NCBI RefSeq assembly: GCF_018860625.1
Contig: NZ_JAHKQB010000023.1
Span: forward strand, 62,001 to 126,000
DNA length: 64,000 bases
Source: Paracoccus sp. C2R09
Lineage (GTDB): Bacteria; Pseudomonadota; Alphaproteobacteria; Rhodobacterales; Rhodobacteraceae
Direction: 5' to 3'
Position 1 is the first letter of the stretch; each line of letters begins with the position of its first letter. Positions 33,666-43,136 of the stretch are shown here, piece by piece. A program made the position numbers and the translations under genes. The notes below the pieces were generated by a model. That model worked only from the letters and a program-made list of their open reading frames with translations, did no database searches and had not been told where the DNA came from.

Positions 33666-36110
33666 TCAGACCTTGACCCGTTCGGATTTCGGGTCGTGGA
33701 AGGGCTTGATCGAGGCATGCGCCGCCACGCGGCGGCCCGCGATCTCGATCGTGTAATCGGATGCCAGCACGTCCTGGACGCTTTCGCCCGCGCAGGGGAC
33801 ATAGCCCATGCCCATCGCGGCACCCAGGTGATGGCCGTAGCCGCCGGAACTGAGATAGCCCACGAGCCTACCGTCGCGCAGGATCGGTTCGGCGTGATAC
33901 AGCAGCGGTTCGGGATCGGTCAGCATGAACTGGACCATCCGCCGTTCGAGGCCCGCCTCGCGCTTGCGCAGGACCGCATCGCGACCGACATAGTCGCCGT
34001 CGCCCTTCTTCAGCGCGAAGCCCAGGCCCGCCTCCAGGATGTGATCCTCGGCCGAGATGTCATGCCCGAAATGGCGGAAGCCCTTTTCCAGGCGGCAGCT
34101 GTCCATCATATGCAGGCCGCACAGCTTGGCGCCCATATCGCGGCCCGCCTCGCGCAGCACCTCGAAGACATGGGCCGCCATGTCGGTCGACACGTAGATC
34201 TCCCAGCCCAGCTCGCCCACATAGGTGACGCGGTGGGCGCGGGCCAGGGCCATGCCGATCTCGATATCCTGCCAGGTCCCGAAGGGGTTGACGGCGTTCG
34301 AGAAATTGTTGGGCGACACCCGCTGCAACAGGGCGCGGCTGTTCGGCCCCATCACGCAGATCACGGCCTCGGCGGCGGTCATGTCGGTCAGGGTCACGCG
34401 GCGGTCGCCCAGATGGCGGCGCATCCATGCCTGATCGGCCTGACGGGTCGCCGCCGGGGTCACCACCATATAGGCATCCTCGGCCAGGCGGTTGATCGTG
34501 ACATCGGCCTCGATGCCCGCGCGGCTGTTGAGGAACTGGCTGTAGACGATCTTGCCCACCGGCACCGACAGATCGCTGCCCGAGATATGGTTCAGGAACG
34601 CCTCGGCATCGGGGCCCTCGACCCGGATCTTGCCGAAGGACGACATGTCGTAGATGCCGACATTCTCGCGGATGGCCTTGTGTTCGCGGGCGGCATTGTC
34701 GAACCAGTTCTGGCGTTTCCACGAATATTCGTATTCCGCCTTCTGCCCCGGATCCGCGAACCAGTTCGCGCGCTCCCAGCCCGACAGTTCCCCCATGACC
34801 GCGCCTTCGGCCTTCAGCGCCTCGTGCAGGGGCGAACGGCGGATGCCGCGTGCGGTGGCCTTCTGGCGATAGGGAAAGTGATCGGCATAGAGCAAGCCGA
34901 GCGTCTCCTTCGAGCGTTCGAACAGGTAGTGCTTGTTCCCCTGGAAGGGCTGCATGCGCGCGATATCCACATCACCCAGATCGAAGGGCTTCTCGCCCGT
35001 GTCCATCCAGGATGCCAGCGCGCTGCCCGCGCCGCCCGCCGACTGGATGCCGATGGAATTGAAGCCCGCCGCGACCCAGACATTGTCCATCTCGGGGGCG
35101 AGGCCCAGGTGATAGGCGTCGTCGGGGGTGAAGCTCTCGGGGCCGTTGAAGAAGGTGTGGATGCCGGTTTCCGCAAGGATCGGCAGGCGGTTCACGGCCA
35201 TTTCCAGGATCGGCTCGAAATGGTCGAAATCCTCGGGCAGCTGGTCGAACTCGAAATCCTCGGGGATGCCCTTCATCGCCCAAGGCTTGGCGACGGGTTC
35301 GAAGGCACCCAGCAGGATCTTGCCCGCGTCCTCCTTGTAATAGGCGCATTCCTCGGGAACCCGCAAGGTCGGCAGCTGCTGCAGGCCCGGCACGGTATCG
35401 GTGACAATGTAGAAATGCTCGCAGGCATGCAGGGGCACGTTGATGCCCATCTGGCGGCCGACCTCGTGGCCCCACATGCCCGAACAGTTCACGACGTGAT
35501 CGCATTCGATCATGCCGCTTGCGCCCTCGGCCTCCCACGAGACGCCGGTGATGCGGCGGCCATCGCGGCGGAAGCCGGTGACCTTGGTGCGTTCCAGCAC
35601 CTGCGCGCCGCGCTGCCTGGCACCCTTGGCCATGGCCAGCGCGATATTCGCGGGATCGCCCTGCCCGTCCTTGTCCAGATAGACGGCAGCCTTCACGCCG
35701 TCGATGTTGACATGCGGGTATCGGGCCAGAAGCTCGGTCGGGCTGATCTCCTCGACCTCGACACCGAAGGCGCGTGCCATCGAGGCCTGGCGCAGGATCT
35801 CCTCTCGGCGTTCATCCGACAGCGCGACCGTGATCGACCCGTTGCGGCGAAAACCCGTGGCGACGCCGGTTTCCTCTTCCAGGCTGCCATAGAGTTCCTG
35901 GCTGTATTTCGCCAGGCGCGTCATGTTCTGGGACGCCCGCAGCTGGGCGATCAGCCCGGCGGCGTGCCAGGTCGTCCCCGAGGTCAGCTGCTTGCGTTCC
36001 AGCAGGACCACGTCCTTCCAGCCCAGCTTGGTCAGGTGATAGGCGACCGAGCATCCGATCACCCCGCCGCCGACGATGACGACGCGTGCTTTTTCAGGGG
36101 GCAGTGCCAT
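33666..36110 (-). CDS. FAD-GcvT dehydrogenase (dimethylglycine/sarcosine dehydrogenase type)
   Basis: An 814-aa enzyme: DAO domain (about 1-370) with [10 protein letters not shown] and SGTTWH49AAG, the motif carrying covalent FAD in dimethylglycine and sarcosine dehydrogenases, then a FAO_M segment (about 375-430) and GcvT plus barrel (430-814; [34 protein letters not shown]). Of the three such enzymes here it is the closest to classical DMGDH/SDH. The ATG at 36110 has AGGA 8 nt in front; a start at 36116 would sit too close. Expected reaction: oxidative N-demethylation with ETF reduction and methylene-tetrahydrofolate formation. Confidence 0.88.
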   Translation of the reverse strand: MALPPEKARVVIVGGGVIGCSVAYHLTKLGWKDVVLLERKQLTSGTTWHAAGLIAQLRASQNMTRLAKYSQELYGSLEEETGVATGFRRNGSITVALSDERREEILRQASMARAFGVEVEEISPTELLARYPHVNIDGVKAAVYLDKDGQGDPANIALAMAKGARQRGAQVLERTKVTGFRRDGRRITGVSWEAEGASGMIECDHVVNCSGMWGHEVGRQMGINVPLHACEHFYIVTDTVPGLQQLPTLRVPEECAYYKEDAGKILLGAFEPVAKPWAMKGIPEDFEFDQLPEDFDHFEPILEMAVNRLPILAETGIHTFFNGPESFTPDDAYHLGLAPEMDNVWVAAGFNSIGIQSAGGAGSALASWMDTGEKPFDLGDVDIARMQPFQGNKHYLFERSKETLGLLYADHFPYRQKATARGIRRSPLHEALKAEGAVMGELSGWERANWFADPGQKAEYEYSWKRQNWFDNAAREHKAIRENVGIYDMSSFGKIRVEGPDAEAFLNHISGSDLSVPVGKIVYSQFLNSRAGIEADVTINRLAEDAYMVVTPAATRQADQAWMRRHLGDRRVTLTDMTAAEAVICVMGPNSRALLQRVSPNNFSNAVNPFGTWQDIEIGMALARAHRVTYVGELGWEIYVSTDMAAHVFEVLREAGRDMGAKLCGLHMMDSCRLEKGFRHFGHDISAEDHILEAGLGFALKKGDGDYVGRDAVLRKREAGLERRMVQFMLTDPEPLLYHAEPILRDGRLVGYLSSGGYGHHLGAAMGMGYVPCAGESVQDVLASDYTIEIAGRRVAAHASIKPFHDPKSERVKV

Positions 36111-36123
36111 GTTCATCGTCCTT

Positions 36124-38556
36124 TCACGCACGGATGCAGCTGTTGTCGGCATCCCAGAGGCAGGCGTTCTCCTGCACGACGGCCTTCAGACGCTGGCCAT
36201 AGACCTCGATTTCCAGCTCGGTCCCCGGCAGGGCGGCATCGCTTGCCAGCATCGCCATCGCGATGGCCTTGTCGGTGCGGTATCCATAGGCCGAGGACAG
36301 GACCTCGCCCACGCGGGTGTCGCCTTGGAACGCCGCCGCCATGTAGGGCGCGTCCTGCCGGCCCGGCTCGACCACCAGCGTCACGAGGCGGCGGGCAGAC
36401 GCGGTTTCGGCCCTAAGCGCGGCCTTGCCGGGGAAGTCCTGCGGCTTGTCCAGCTTCACGAAGCGGCCCAGCCCGGTTTCCATCAGCGTGTAGTCGCTGG
36501 ACAGATCGCCCTTCCAGGTCAGGTAACCCTTCTCGATCCGCATCGAGTTCAGCGCATACATCCCGAAGGGCGCGGCCCCCGCATCGCGGATCGCGGCATA
36601 GATCGCGGCAGCGTCAGTGGGCGCTGCGTGAACCTCCCATCCCAGTTCGCCTGCGAAGGACACGCGGGCCAGCATCGCGGGACTGCCCGCCACCGTCGCC
36701 TGCTGATGCGTCAGCCAGCCAAGCGTCAGGTCCGCATCGGAAATGACGCCCAGCAGGTCGCGCGATTTCGGCCCCGTCACCAGCATCGCGGTCACATCGG
36801 CGCTGCGATCGGTCAGGGTCACCCCGGCGGGCAGGTTCCGCGCCAGCAGATCGCGGTCGTGCCACTGGGCGACGGCGGCGGTCATCAGGGTGAATTCATC
36901 CTCGGCGTGGCGGATGCAGGACATCTCGGTCAGGACGCGGCCACGGCTGTCGGCGAAATAGATCAGGTTCATGCGCCCGACCTTGGGCAGACCGCCCGCG
37001 ACCATGCCGCGCAGCCATTCGGCTGCCCCCTCGCCCGACAGGGCGAAGCGAGAGAAACCGCAGAGGTCGATCACGCCCACGCCGTCGCGCACGGCCTCGA
37101 CCTCGGCCCGGACGCGGGGTTCCCACGGGCCGCTGCGATCCCAGGTCAGGGTCGCGTCCTCCGATATGTCGTCACCGGGCTGCGCAAACCAGTTGGCCCG
37201 TTCCCAGCCGTTATAGGCACCCATCTGCCCACCATCCGCGACCAGGCGGTCGTGGTTCGGCGACAGCTTGCGACCCCGTTCGGCGGGCCATTCGTGATGC
37301 GGGAAATGCATCGCGTATTCATGGCCATAGGTCTCCATCGCCTTGCCGGTGCAATATGCCGCATCGGCATGTGCGGTGAAGCGGCGCGGATCGACCGACC
37401 ACATGTCCCATTCGGTATGGCCATGCATGATCCATTCCGACAGCACCTTGCCCGCACCGCCGCCCTGCGCGATCCCGAAGGTGAAGCTGTGCGCCTCGAA
37501 CGCGTTCGGCACGCCGGGCATCGGCCCGATCATCGGCAGCCCATCGGGTGCATAGGGGATGGGCCCGTTGATGTTGCGCTGAACGCCCTGCGTTCCTAGC
37601 AGCGGCACGCGAGCCATCGCATCCTCGATATACCATTCCAGCCGGTCCAGGTCGTCGGGATAGAGCTGGAAGCTGAAATCCTCGGGCATGTCCTGCCCCG
37701 ATGCCCAGCCGACCTGGCAGTTCCGTTCATAGGGCCCCAGGTTCAGCGAATGCGTGTCCTGCCGCAGATAGTAGCTGCTGTCCACGTCGCGCAGCATCGG
37801 CAGCTTGCGGCCATGTTCCTTCGTCCAGGCGGCGACCTCGGGGATGGCCTCGGTCAGGAAATACTGATGGCTCATCACCGTCATCGGCACGGGCCGCCCG
37901 CCATGGGGCAGGAACCATTCGCCCACGCGCGCGGCATAGTAGCCCGCCGCGTTCACCACGTATTCGCAGCGGATATCGCCCTTTTCGGTATGGACGACCC
38001 ATTCGCCATCCTTACGGCTGACGCCCGTGGCGGGGGTGAAGCGCGCGATGGTGCCGCCATGCGCCCGCGCGCCCTTGGCCAGCGCCTGCGTGACCTGGCT
38101 TGGATCGATATCGCCGTCCAGCGGATCCCAGAGGCCGCCTTCCAGGTCATGCGTCTCCATGAAGGGGAAATGCTGCTGCAGTTCCTCGGGGGTGCACATG
38201 TCCATGGTCAGGCCCATATGGGCAGCCATGCCGCGCACGCGCTCGAACTCCATCATGCGGTCGTGGGTATGGGCCAGCCGGACCGCGCCGGTGACGTGAT
38301 AGTTGATGGGGTAATCAACCTCGTCCGCCAGCCCGCGATACAGCGCGAGCCCGTGGCGCTGCATGTTCATCACGCCGTAATTCGCAGCGAAGTTCGGGCA
38401 GTTCCCCGCCGCGTGCCAGGTCGAGCCCGCCGTCAGCTCGTTCTTTTCCAGAAGGACGCAATCCGTCCAACCCGCCTTGGCAAGGTGATACAGCGCCGAG
38501 ACGCCGACCACCCCGCCACCGATGATGACCACACGCGCAGTGGAGGGAAGAGCCAT
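36124..38556 (-). CDS. FAD-GcvT dehydrogenase, second copy
   Basis: An 810-aa paralogue with VVIIGGGVVG, GSTWH48AAG (probable covalent FAD site), the GLWDPLDGDIDPSQVTQALA stretch and a C-terminal GcvT domain (FAGELGWEVHA, YALNSMRIEKGYLTWKGDLS). It is closer in sequence to the enzyme at 11834-14269 (same LxGGLWDPxDGxIDP core) than to its neighbour at 33666-36110. The ATG at 38556 has GAGG 8 nt upstream overlapping the stop of the XRE-cupin gene, so translation is coupled. A substrate different from its neighbour's, for example another N-methyl amino acid in the same chain, is likely. Confidence 0.87.
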   Translation of the reverse strand: MALPSTARVVIIGGGVVGVSALYHLAKAGWTDCVLLEKNELTAGSTWHAAGNCPNFAANYGVMNMQRHGLALYRGLADEVDYPINYHVTGAVRLAHTHDRMMEFERVRGMAAHMGLTMDMCTPEELQQHFPFMETHDLEGGLWDPLDGDIDPSQVTQALAKGARAHGGTIARFTPATGVSRKDGEWVVHTEKGDIRCEYVVNAAGYYAARVGEWFLPHGGRPVPMTVMSHQYFLTEAIPEVAAWTKEHGRKLPMLRDVDSSYYLRQDTHSLNLGPYERNCQVGWASGQDMPEDFSFQLYPDDLDRLEWYIEDAMARVPLLGTQGVQRNINGPIPYAPDGLPMIGPMPGVPNAFEAHSFTFGIAQGGGAGKVLSEWIMHGHTEWDMWSVDPRRFTAHADAAYCTGKAMETYGHEYAMHFPHHEWPAERGRKLSPNHDRLVADGGQMGAYNGWERANWFAQPGDDISEDATLTWDRSGPWEPRVRAEVEAVRDGVGVIDLCGFSRFALSGEGAAEWLRGMVAGGLPKVGRMNLIYFADSRGRVLTEMSCIRHAEDEFTLMTAAVAQWHDRDLLARNLPAGVTLTDRSADVTAMLVTGPKSRDLLGVISDADLTLGWLTHQQATVAGSPAMLARVSFAGELGWEVHAAPTDAAAIYAAIRDAGAAPFGMYALNSMRIEKGYLTWKGDLSSDYTLMETGLGRFVKLDKPQDFPGKAALRAETASARRLVTLVVEPGRQDAPYMAAAFQGDTRVGEVLSSAYGYRTDKAIAMAMLASDAALPGTELEIEVYGQRLKAVVQENACLWDADNSCIRA

Positions 38557-38566
38557 TTCGATAACC

Positions 38567-39124
38567 TCAGTAGACAGGGGGAGAGATGACCCAGATCGCC
38601 GTGGCGGGGTCGTCATAGGGGTTCGACCAGCGATATTCCGCATTCCTGATGCGGAAGCTGTCGCCGGTCTCGATGGTGAAGGCGCGGTCCTCGATCCACA
38701 GATCAAGCCGCCCCGAGACGAGATAGACCACCTCGGAGGTGCCGCGACGGCGCGGCTGATCCAGCCTGGCACCGGGCAGGAAGGTCGAATGGATCACCTC
38801 GAAATCATCCGACAGGTCGGGCGACAGCAGCGCCTCGAACAGACCGCTGTCGCGTTCGCCGATCTCGCGGCGGTTCCGGGCGCGGACGATCAGGCCCTGT
38901 TCGTCCGAAGGCCCGTCCGCCGTGCCGAAGAACATCGAGGTGGGCACTTCGAGCAGTCGGGCGATCTTCTGCAGGTCGTCCACGGTGGGCTGCGACAGCC
39001 CGCGTTCGACCTGCGACAGCCAGCCGATGGATTTTCCAAGACCCCCGGCAAGGTCGTCCAGGGTCATTTTGCGGGTGGTCCGCAAGGCCCGGATATCGCC
39101 GCCGATGGTCTTGTCGCCCGACAT
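38567..39124 (-). CDS. XRE-family regulator with C-terminal cupin
   Basis: A 185-aa regulator: XRE helix-turn-helix (about 9-65; KMTLDDLAGGLGKSIGWLSQ) and a cupin sensor domain (about 110-185; LVSGRLDLWIEDRAFTIETGDSF). Such SutR/PuuR-like proteins sense small molecules through the cupin barrel. It is the first gene of the run ending in purU and couples to the next gene, so it probably controls its own operon. An operator-like inverted repeat lies 40-67 nt upstream of its start. Confidence 0.88.
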   Translation of the reverse strand: MSGDKTIGGDIRALRTTRKMTLDDLAGGLGKSIGWLSQVERGLSQPTVDDLQKIARLLEVPTSMFFGTADGPSDEQGLIVRARNRREIGERDSGLFEALLSPDLSDDFEVIHSTFLPGARLDQPRRRGTSEVVYLVSGRLDLWIEDRAFTIETGDSFRIRNAEYRWSNPYDDPATAIWVISPPVY

Positions 39125-39155
39125 GTTTCGCCCTCGCCTTCAGGTGTCATGAAAT

Positions 39156-39191
39156 ATGTCGCGTGATTTTCACGATGTCGCAATGAAAATC
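39156..39191. promoter_or_regulatory. Operator-like repeats upstream of the XRE-cupin gene
   Basis: GATTTTCA (39164-39171) and TGAAAATC (39184-39191) form an 8-bp inverted repeat with a 12-nt spacer, and ATGTCGC is repeated directly (39156-39162 and 39175-39181). This A/T-richer patch stands out in the 175-nt gap after the amidase gene and is the likely promoter-operator of the demethylation operon. Confidence 0.5.
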
Positions 39192-39299
39192 TGGCGGATT
39201 ATTTCACGAGAGGGGCGGCGGCGATCAAGTTGGGCGTTTTTTCAGCGGGGCGGGGTCACGCTGCCCATCGAATATGCGGGCAGCGCGAAAACGATGCGT

Positions 39300-40691
39300 T
39301 CAGCGGTCGAAGCGCGGCCAATCCGTGATGGGTCCGCGCCGTTCCTCGTATGCGCGGGCCATCGCGAAGACCTGCGTGTCGCAGAAGCGGGGCGCGACGA
39401 TCTGCAGACCGATGGGCATGCCGCTGCCCGAGAAGCCGCAATTGATGGAACAGGCGGGCTGTTCGCCCATGTTCCAGGGAACGGTGAAGCAGATATGTTC
39501 GAAGGGGCGGGCGGGATCGTTCGTGGGCGATGCCCAATCCGCAGGATAGCTGACATTGGGGTTCACCGGAGAAATGATCGCATCGACCTGCTGGAACGCC
39601 TCGGCGGTCGCGCGGCGCATGGCGAAGGTCTGGTCGAACCCCTGCGCGACCCGGACGGGCGATGCATCGGCCCCGGCCTCGGCCCATTCGCGGATATAGG
39701 GCAGGATACGGGCGCGGGCCTCGGGGCGCAGCGCCTCCATCATGCCCCAGAACCGCGCGCGCCAGGCCACGTCCAGCCCGTCCAGCATCGTGCGCGTCAG
39801 AACCGGCGCGACGGGAACGACGATGGCGCCCATCTCCTCGAAAACGCGTGCGGCATCCGTCACCGCGGCCACGACCTCGGGCTCGGGGTCGATGCCGCAG
39901 CCCGCATCCAGCATCAGCCCGATCCGCATTCCGCGCAGATCCACGCTTGCACCTTCCCAGTCCAGATCCTGATGGGGCAGCGCCGTGGCATCGCGCCAGT
40001 CGGGCCGGGTCATCGTCGGCATCATCAGCGCGGCATCGTCCACCCTGGGCGTCATGGGCCCCGCACAGCGCCCGGTATAGTAGGGATCGATCGGGATGCG
40101 CCCCTGCGTGGGCTTGAACCCGAACAGCCCCGTCCAGCCTGCGGGCAGCCGAACCGATCCACCGATATCGGTGCCCACATGCAGCGGACCGTATCCTGCC
40201 GCCGCGGCCGAGGCCGCCCCGGCGGACGAACCGCCGGGATTTTCCGTCAGCTTCCACGGGTTCAGCGACAGCTGGTGAAACGTGGACAGGCCCGATGACA
40301 GCATCCCGTAATCCGGGCAGGTCGTCTTGGCGAAGATGACCGCGCCATCCTCGCGCAGGCGCGCGGCGGTGGGCGCGTCCTCGGGGGCGGGCACCGGATC
40401 GATCGCCGCGGTGCCCATCGGCACGATCTCTCCCTTGGTGGCGATCAGTTCCTTGACCGTTACCGGCATCCCGTCCAGCCGACCCATGGGGCTGTCGGCC
40501 ATGTACCGCGCCTCGGACGCACGGGCATCGTCCAGCGCGCGTTCGGGCGCGAAGGCAAAGAGCGCGCCCACGGACGGCTCGCTCGCCTCGACGCGCGCGA
40601 TCAGCGCGGTCATGTATTCGACGGGCGACAGGCTCCGGTCGGCGAATGCGGCAAGCACGCGCCGGGCGGACAGGTCGAGGATATCGGACAT
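39300..40691 (-). CDS. Amidase-signature family hydrolase
   Basis: A 463-aa amidase-signature enzyme. The Ser-cisSer-Lys triad is readable as Lys80 (VTVKEL), Ser155 (NPGGSSAGAA) and Ser179 (GTDIGGSVRLPA), with the 24-residue spacing usual for the family. It hydrolyses an amide bond in the cytoplasm; the specificity is unknown. It is the last gene of a dipeptide-type ABC operon, 27 nt after the second ATPase gene, suggesting that the imported compound is an amide or peptide-like molecule. Confidence 0.87.
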   Translation of the reverse strand: MSDILDLSARRVLAAFADRSLSPVEYMTALIARVEASEPSVGALFAFAPERALDDARASEARYMADSPMGRLDGMPVTVKELIATKGEIVPMGTAAIDPVPAPEDAPTAARLREDGAVIFAKTTCPDYGMLSSGLSTFHQLSLNPWKLTENPGGSSAGAASAAAAGYGPLHVGTDIGGSVRLPAGWTGLFGFKPTQGRIPIDPYYTGRCAGPMTPRVDDAALMMPTMTRPDWRDATALPHQDLDWEGASVDLRGMRIGLMLDAGCGIDPEPEVVAAVTDAARVFEEMGAIVVPVAPVLTRTMLDGLDVAWRARFWGMMEALRPEARARILPYIREWAEAGADASPVRVAQGFDQTFAMRRATAEAFQQVDAIISPVNPNVSYPADWASPTNDPARPFEHICFTVPWNMGEQPACSINCGFSGSGMPIGLQIVAPRFCDTQVFAMARAYEERRGPITDWPRFDR

Positions 40692-40718
40692 CGTTCTTCT
40701 TTCGCCTTCGGGTTGGGA

Positions 40719-41519
40719 TCAGACGGGCGCGCGATTCCTGCGCCCGATCACGTTCAGCGTGGGTTCGGCGGCCAGCAGCTTGCGGGTATAATCCTGCCGT
40801 GGTTCGTCCAGCACCTGCCGGGCGGGGCCGGTCTCGACCAGGCGACCGTCCTGCATCACGGCCACCTCGTCGCAGATCTCGTCCACGACGCCGATGTTAT
40901 GCGTGATGAACAGCACGCTGATCCCGTGTTCGTCCCGCAGCTTCAGGATCAGTTCCAGGATCTGCTTCTGCACCGTCAGATCGAGGGCCGAGGTCGCCTC
41001 GTCCGCGACCAGCAGGCGCGGCCTGGTGATCAGCGCGCGGGCGATGGCGATGCGCTGGCGCTGTCCGCCGCTGAATTCATGCGGGAACCGGTCGGCGTCG
41101 GCGGCGGCCAGCCCGACATCCTCCAGCAGGTCGGCCACCAGCCTGCGACGCGCGGCACCACGGGGGGCCTCCGGGTCCAGATAAAGCGGCTCGGCCACGA
41201 TGCGGCCGACGCTCTGTCGGGGGTCGAGCGAGCCGTAGGGGTCCTGAAACACCATCTGGAAATGCCGCCGCGCCCGTCGCAATTCGCGCGGGGTCATGGC
41301 GAACAGGTCGCGCCCGTCGATCAGCACCTGCCCCGAAGTCGGGCGATCCAGCGCCATGACCAGCTTCGCAAGGGTGGATTTTCCGGAACCGCTTTCGCCC
41401 ACGACGCCCAGGATGCGGCCTTCGCGCAGGGTCAGGGACACGTCGTCCAACGCGCGCACCACGCCCTGCCCCAGTTCGAAATGGCGCGACAGGTTCTTGA
41501 CCTGCAGGATATCAGCCAT
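40719..41519 (-). CDS. Dipeptide/oligopeptide-type ABC ATPase (second subunit)
   Basis: A 266-aa ATPase of the DppF/NikE type: Walker A GESGSGKST, signature EFSGGQRQRIAIARALI, Walker B LLVADEATSALD, switch FITHNIG. It is short compared with DppF (about 330 aa) because the C-terminal oligopeptide extension is absent, a length more like NikE. It overlaps the first ATPase gene by 8 nt. Cytoplasmic motor for the DppBC-like permease. Confidence 0.87.
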   Translation of the reverse strand: MADILQVKNLSRHFELGQGVVRALDDVSLTLREGRILGVVGESGSGKSTLAKLVMALDRPTSGQVLIDGRDLFAMTPRELRRARRHFQMVFQDPYGSLDPRQSVGRIVAEPLYLDPEAPRGAARRRLVADLLEDVGLAAADADRFPHEFSGGQRQRIAIARALITRPRLLVADEATSALDLTVQKQILELILKLRDEHGISVLFITHNIGVVDEICDEVAVMQDGRLVETGPARQVLDEPRQDYTRKLLAAEPTLNVIGRRNRAPV

Positions 41520-42321
41520 CGGGGGCCTCCAGCGATGCGCGCACGCGTCTCGGCATGGCCGAGATCAGCTTGCGGGTATAGTCGTGGGTGGGGCGGCGCA
41601 GGACGGCTTCGGTCTCGCCCTCCTCCATCCGGTCGCCGCGATACATGACCAGCGTCCGGTCCGCGATCCGCGCGATCACCCCAAGGTCATGAGAGATCAG
41701 CATCAACGAGATCCCCAGATCGGTCACCAGATCGTCGAGAATGTCCAGAACCTCGGCTTGGACCGTCACATCCAGCGCGGTCGTCGGTTCGTCCGCGATC
41801 AGCAGGTCGGGTTTCAGGGCGAGGGCGATGGCGATGCCCACGCGTTGGCGCTGGCCCCCCGACATCTCGTGCGGGAAGCTGTCGATGCGTTCGGATGCGC
41901 GCGGGATGCGCACCATCTGCAACAGGCGCAGGGCCTCGGCCCGGGCATCGCCGCGCGACATGCCCTGGGTCAGGCACAGCCCCTCGGCGATCTGGGCACC
42001 GACCCGCATGGCCGGGTTCAAGGCGGTCATCGGTTCCTGGAAGATCATCCCGATCCGCCGACCGCGTATCCCGCAGAGCTGGCGTTCGGACATGCCCAGG
42101 ATGTCCTGCCCGTCGAGCAGGATCTGCCCGCTGGCCCGCGCGGTCCGCGGCAGCAGGCCCATCACCGCCAGCGACAGCACGGATTTGCCCGATCCGCTTT
42201 CGCCCACGACGCCCAATGTGCGGCCCTTGGGCAGGTCCAGGTCGATGCCGTGCAGCACCTCGGCCGCGGGGCCCCGTTCGCGCGCAAAGGACACGCGCAG
42301 ATCCCTGATGCTCAGCATCAT
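41512..42321 (-). CDS. Dipeptide/oligopeptide-type ABC ATPase (first subunit)
   Basis: A 269-aa ATPase of the DppD/NikD type: Walker A GESGSGKSV, signature EMSGGQRQRVGIAIALA, Walker B LLIADEPTTALD, switch ISHDLGVIARIAD. Like its partner it lacks the C-terminal oligo-HPY extension. It overlaps the upstream permease gene by 4 nt. Together the two ATPases form a heterodimer. Confidence 0.87.
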   Translation of the reverse strand: MMLSIRDLRVSFARERGPAAEVLHGIDLDLPKGRTLGVVGESGSGKSVLSLAVMGLLPRTARASGQILLDGQDILGMSERQLCGIRGRRIGMIFQEPMTALNPAMRVGAQIAEGLCLTQGMSRGDARAEALRLLQMVRIPRASERIDSFPHEMSGGQRQRVGIAIALALKPDLLIADEPTTALDVTVQAEVLDILDDLVTDLGISLMLISHDLGVIARIADRTLVMYRGDRMEEGETEAVLRRPTHDYTRKLISAMPRRVRASLEAPDG

Positions 42322-43136
42322 GATGCCTGCCTCCTTCGCGGATCGGTAAGGTCGCGCAGCCCGTCGCCTAGCAGGTTCAGGCCCAGCACGGCGACGGCGA
42401 TGGCCAGCCCCGGCGCCAGCACCAGATGCGGCGCGGCCGAGATGTAGGTCTGCGCATCGGCCAGCATCCGCCCCCAGCTGGGCGTCGGCGGCGCGACCCC
42501 CATGCCCAGGAAGGACAGCCCCGCCTCGGACAGGATGCCGAGGCCCGTCTGGATCGCCAGCTGCACGATGATCTGCGCCTGAATGTTCGGAATGACGTGC
42601 TGCACCGTGATCAGCGCCTGCCCCTTGCCCGCCATCCGCGCGGCCTGCACGAAATCGCGCGCCCAGATCTGCATCGCGGCGGCCCGCGATATGCGCGCGA
42701 AGACCGGCACCATGAAGATCCCGATCGCGGTGATCGAGGTCAGCGCCCCCGGTCCCATGAGCGCCCCCAGAAGGATCGCCGACAGGATCGGCGGGAACGA
42801 GAACAGAACCCCGTTCGCGGCCATCAGCACGCGCTCGATCGCGCCGCCACGCGCGGCGGCGGTGACGCCCACCAGCGTGCCGACCGCGCCGCCGATGATG
42901 GTCGCGGTGAAGGCAACCCCAAGAGAGGTCCAGGCACCGGCCATGACGATGGAGAAGACATCGCGCCCGATCTGGTCGGCACCCAGCAGCCCGGCCTCGC
43001 CCGGGCCCTTCAGGCGGTTCAGCACGTTCATCGCGGTCGGGTCGGCAGGCGTCCAGACCCGGCTGAGAAGCGCCGCCCCGATCAGCAGCGCGGTGATCGC
43101 GCCGCCGATGATCAGCGACAGGGGAAGACGCCTCAT
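42318..43136 (-). CDS. Dipeptide-type ABC permease (DppC-like)
   Basis: A 272-aa DppC-type permease. It has one N-terminal helix (SLIIGGAITALLIGAALL), the periplasmic GADQIGRDVFS motif typical of DppC, then the permease domain with EAA loop (QAARMAGKGQALITVQHVIPN) and the end GLNLLGDGLRDLTDPR. The ATG at 43136 overlaps the DppB-like stop by 4 nt; longer in-frame versions overlap that gene and are rejected. Confidence 0.88.
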   Translation of the reverse strand: MRRLPLSLIIGGAITALLIGAALLSRVWTPADPTAMNVLNRLKGPGEAGLLGADQIGRDVFSIVMAGAWTSLGVAFTATIIGGAVGTLVGVTAAARGGAIERVLMAANGVLFSFPPILSAILLGALMGPGALTSITAIGIFMVPVFARISRAAAMQIWARDFVQAARMAGKGQALITVQHVIPNIQAQIIVQLAIQTGLGILSEAGLSFLGMGVAPPTPSWGRMLADAQTYISAAPHLVLAPGLAIAVAVLGLNLLGDGLRDLTDPRRRQAS

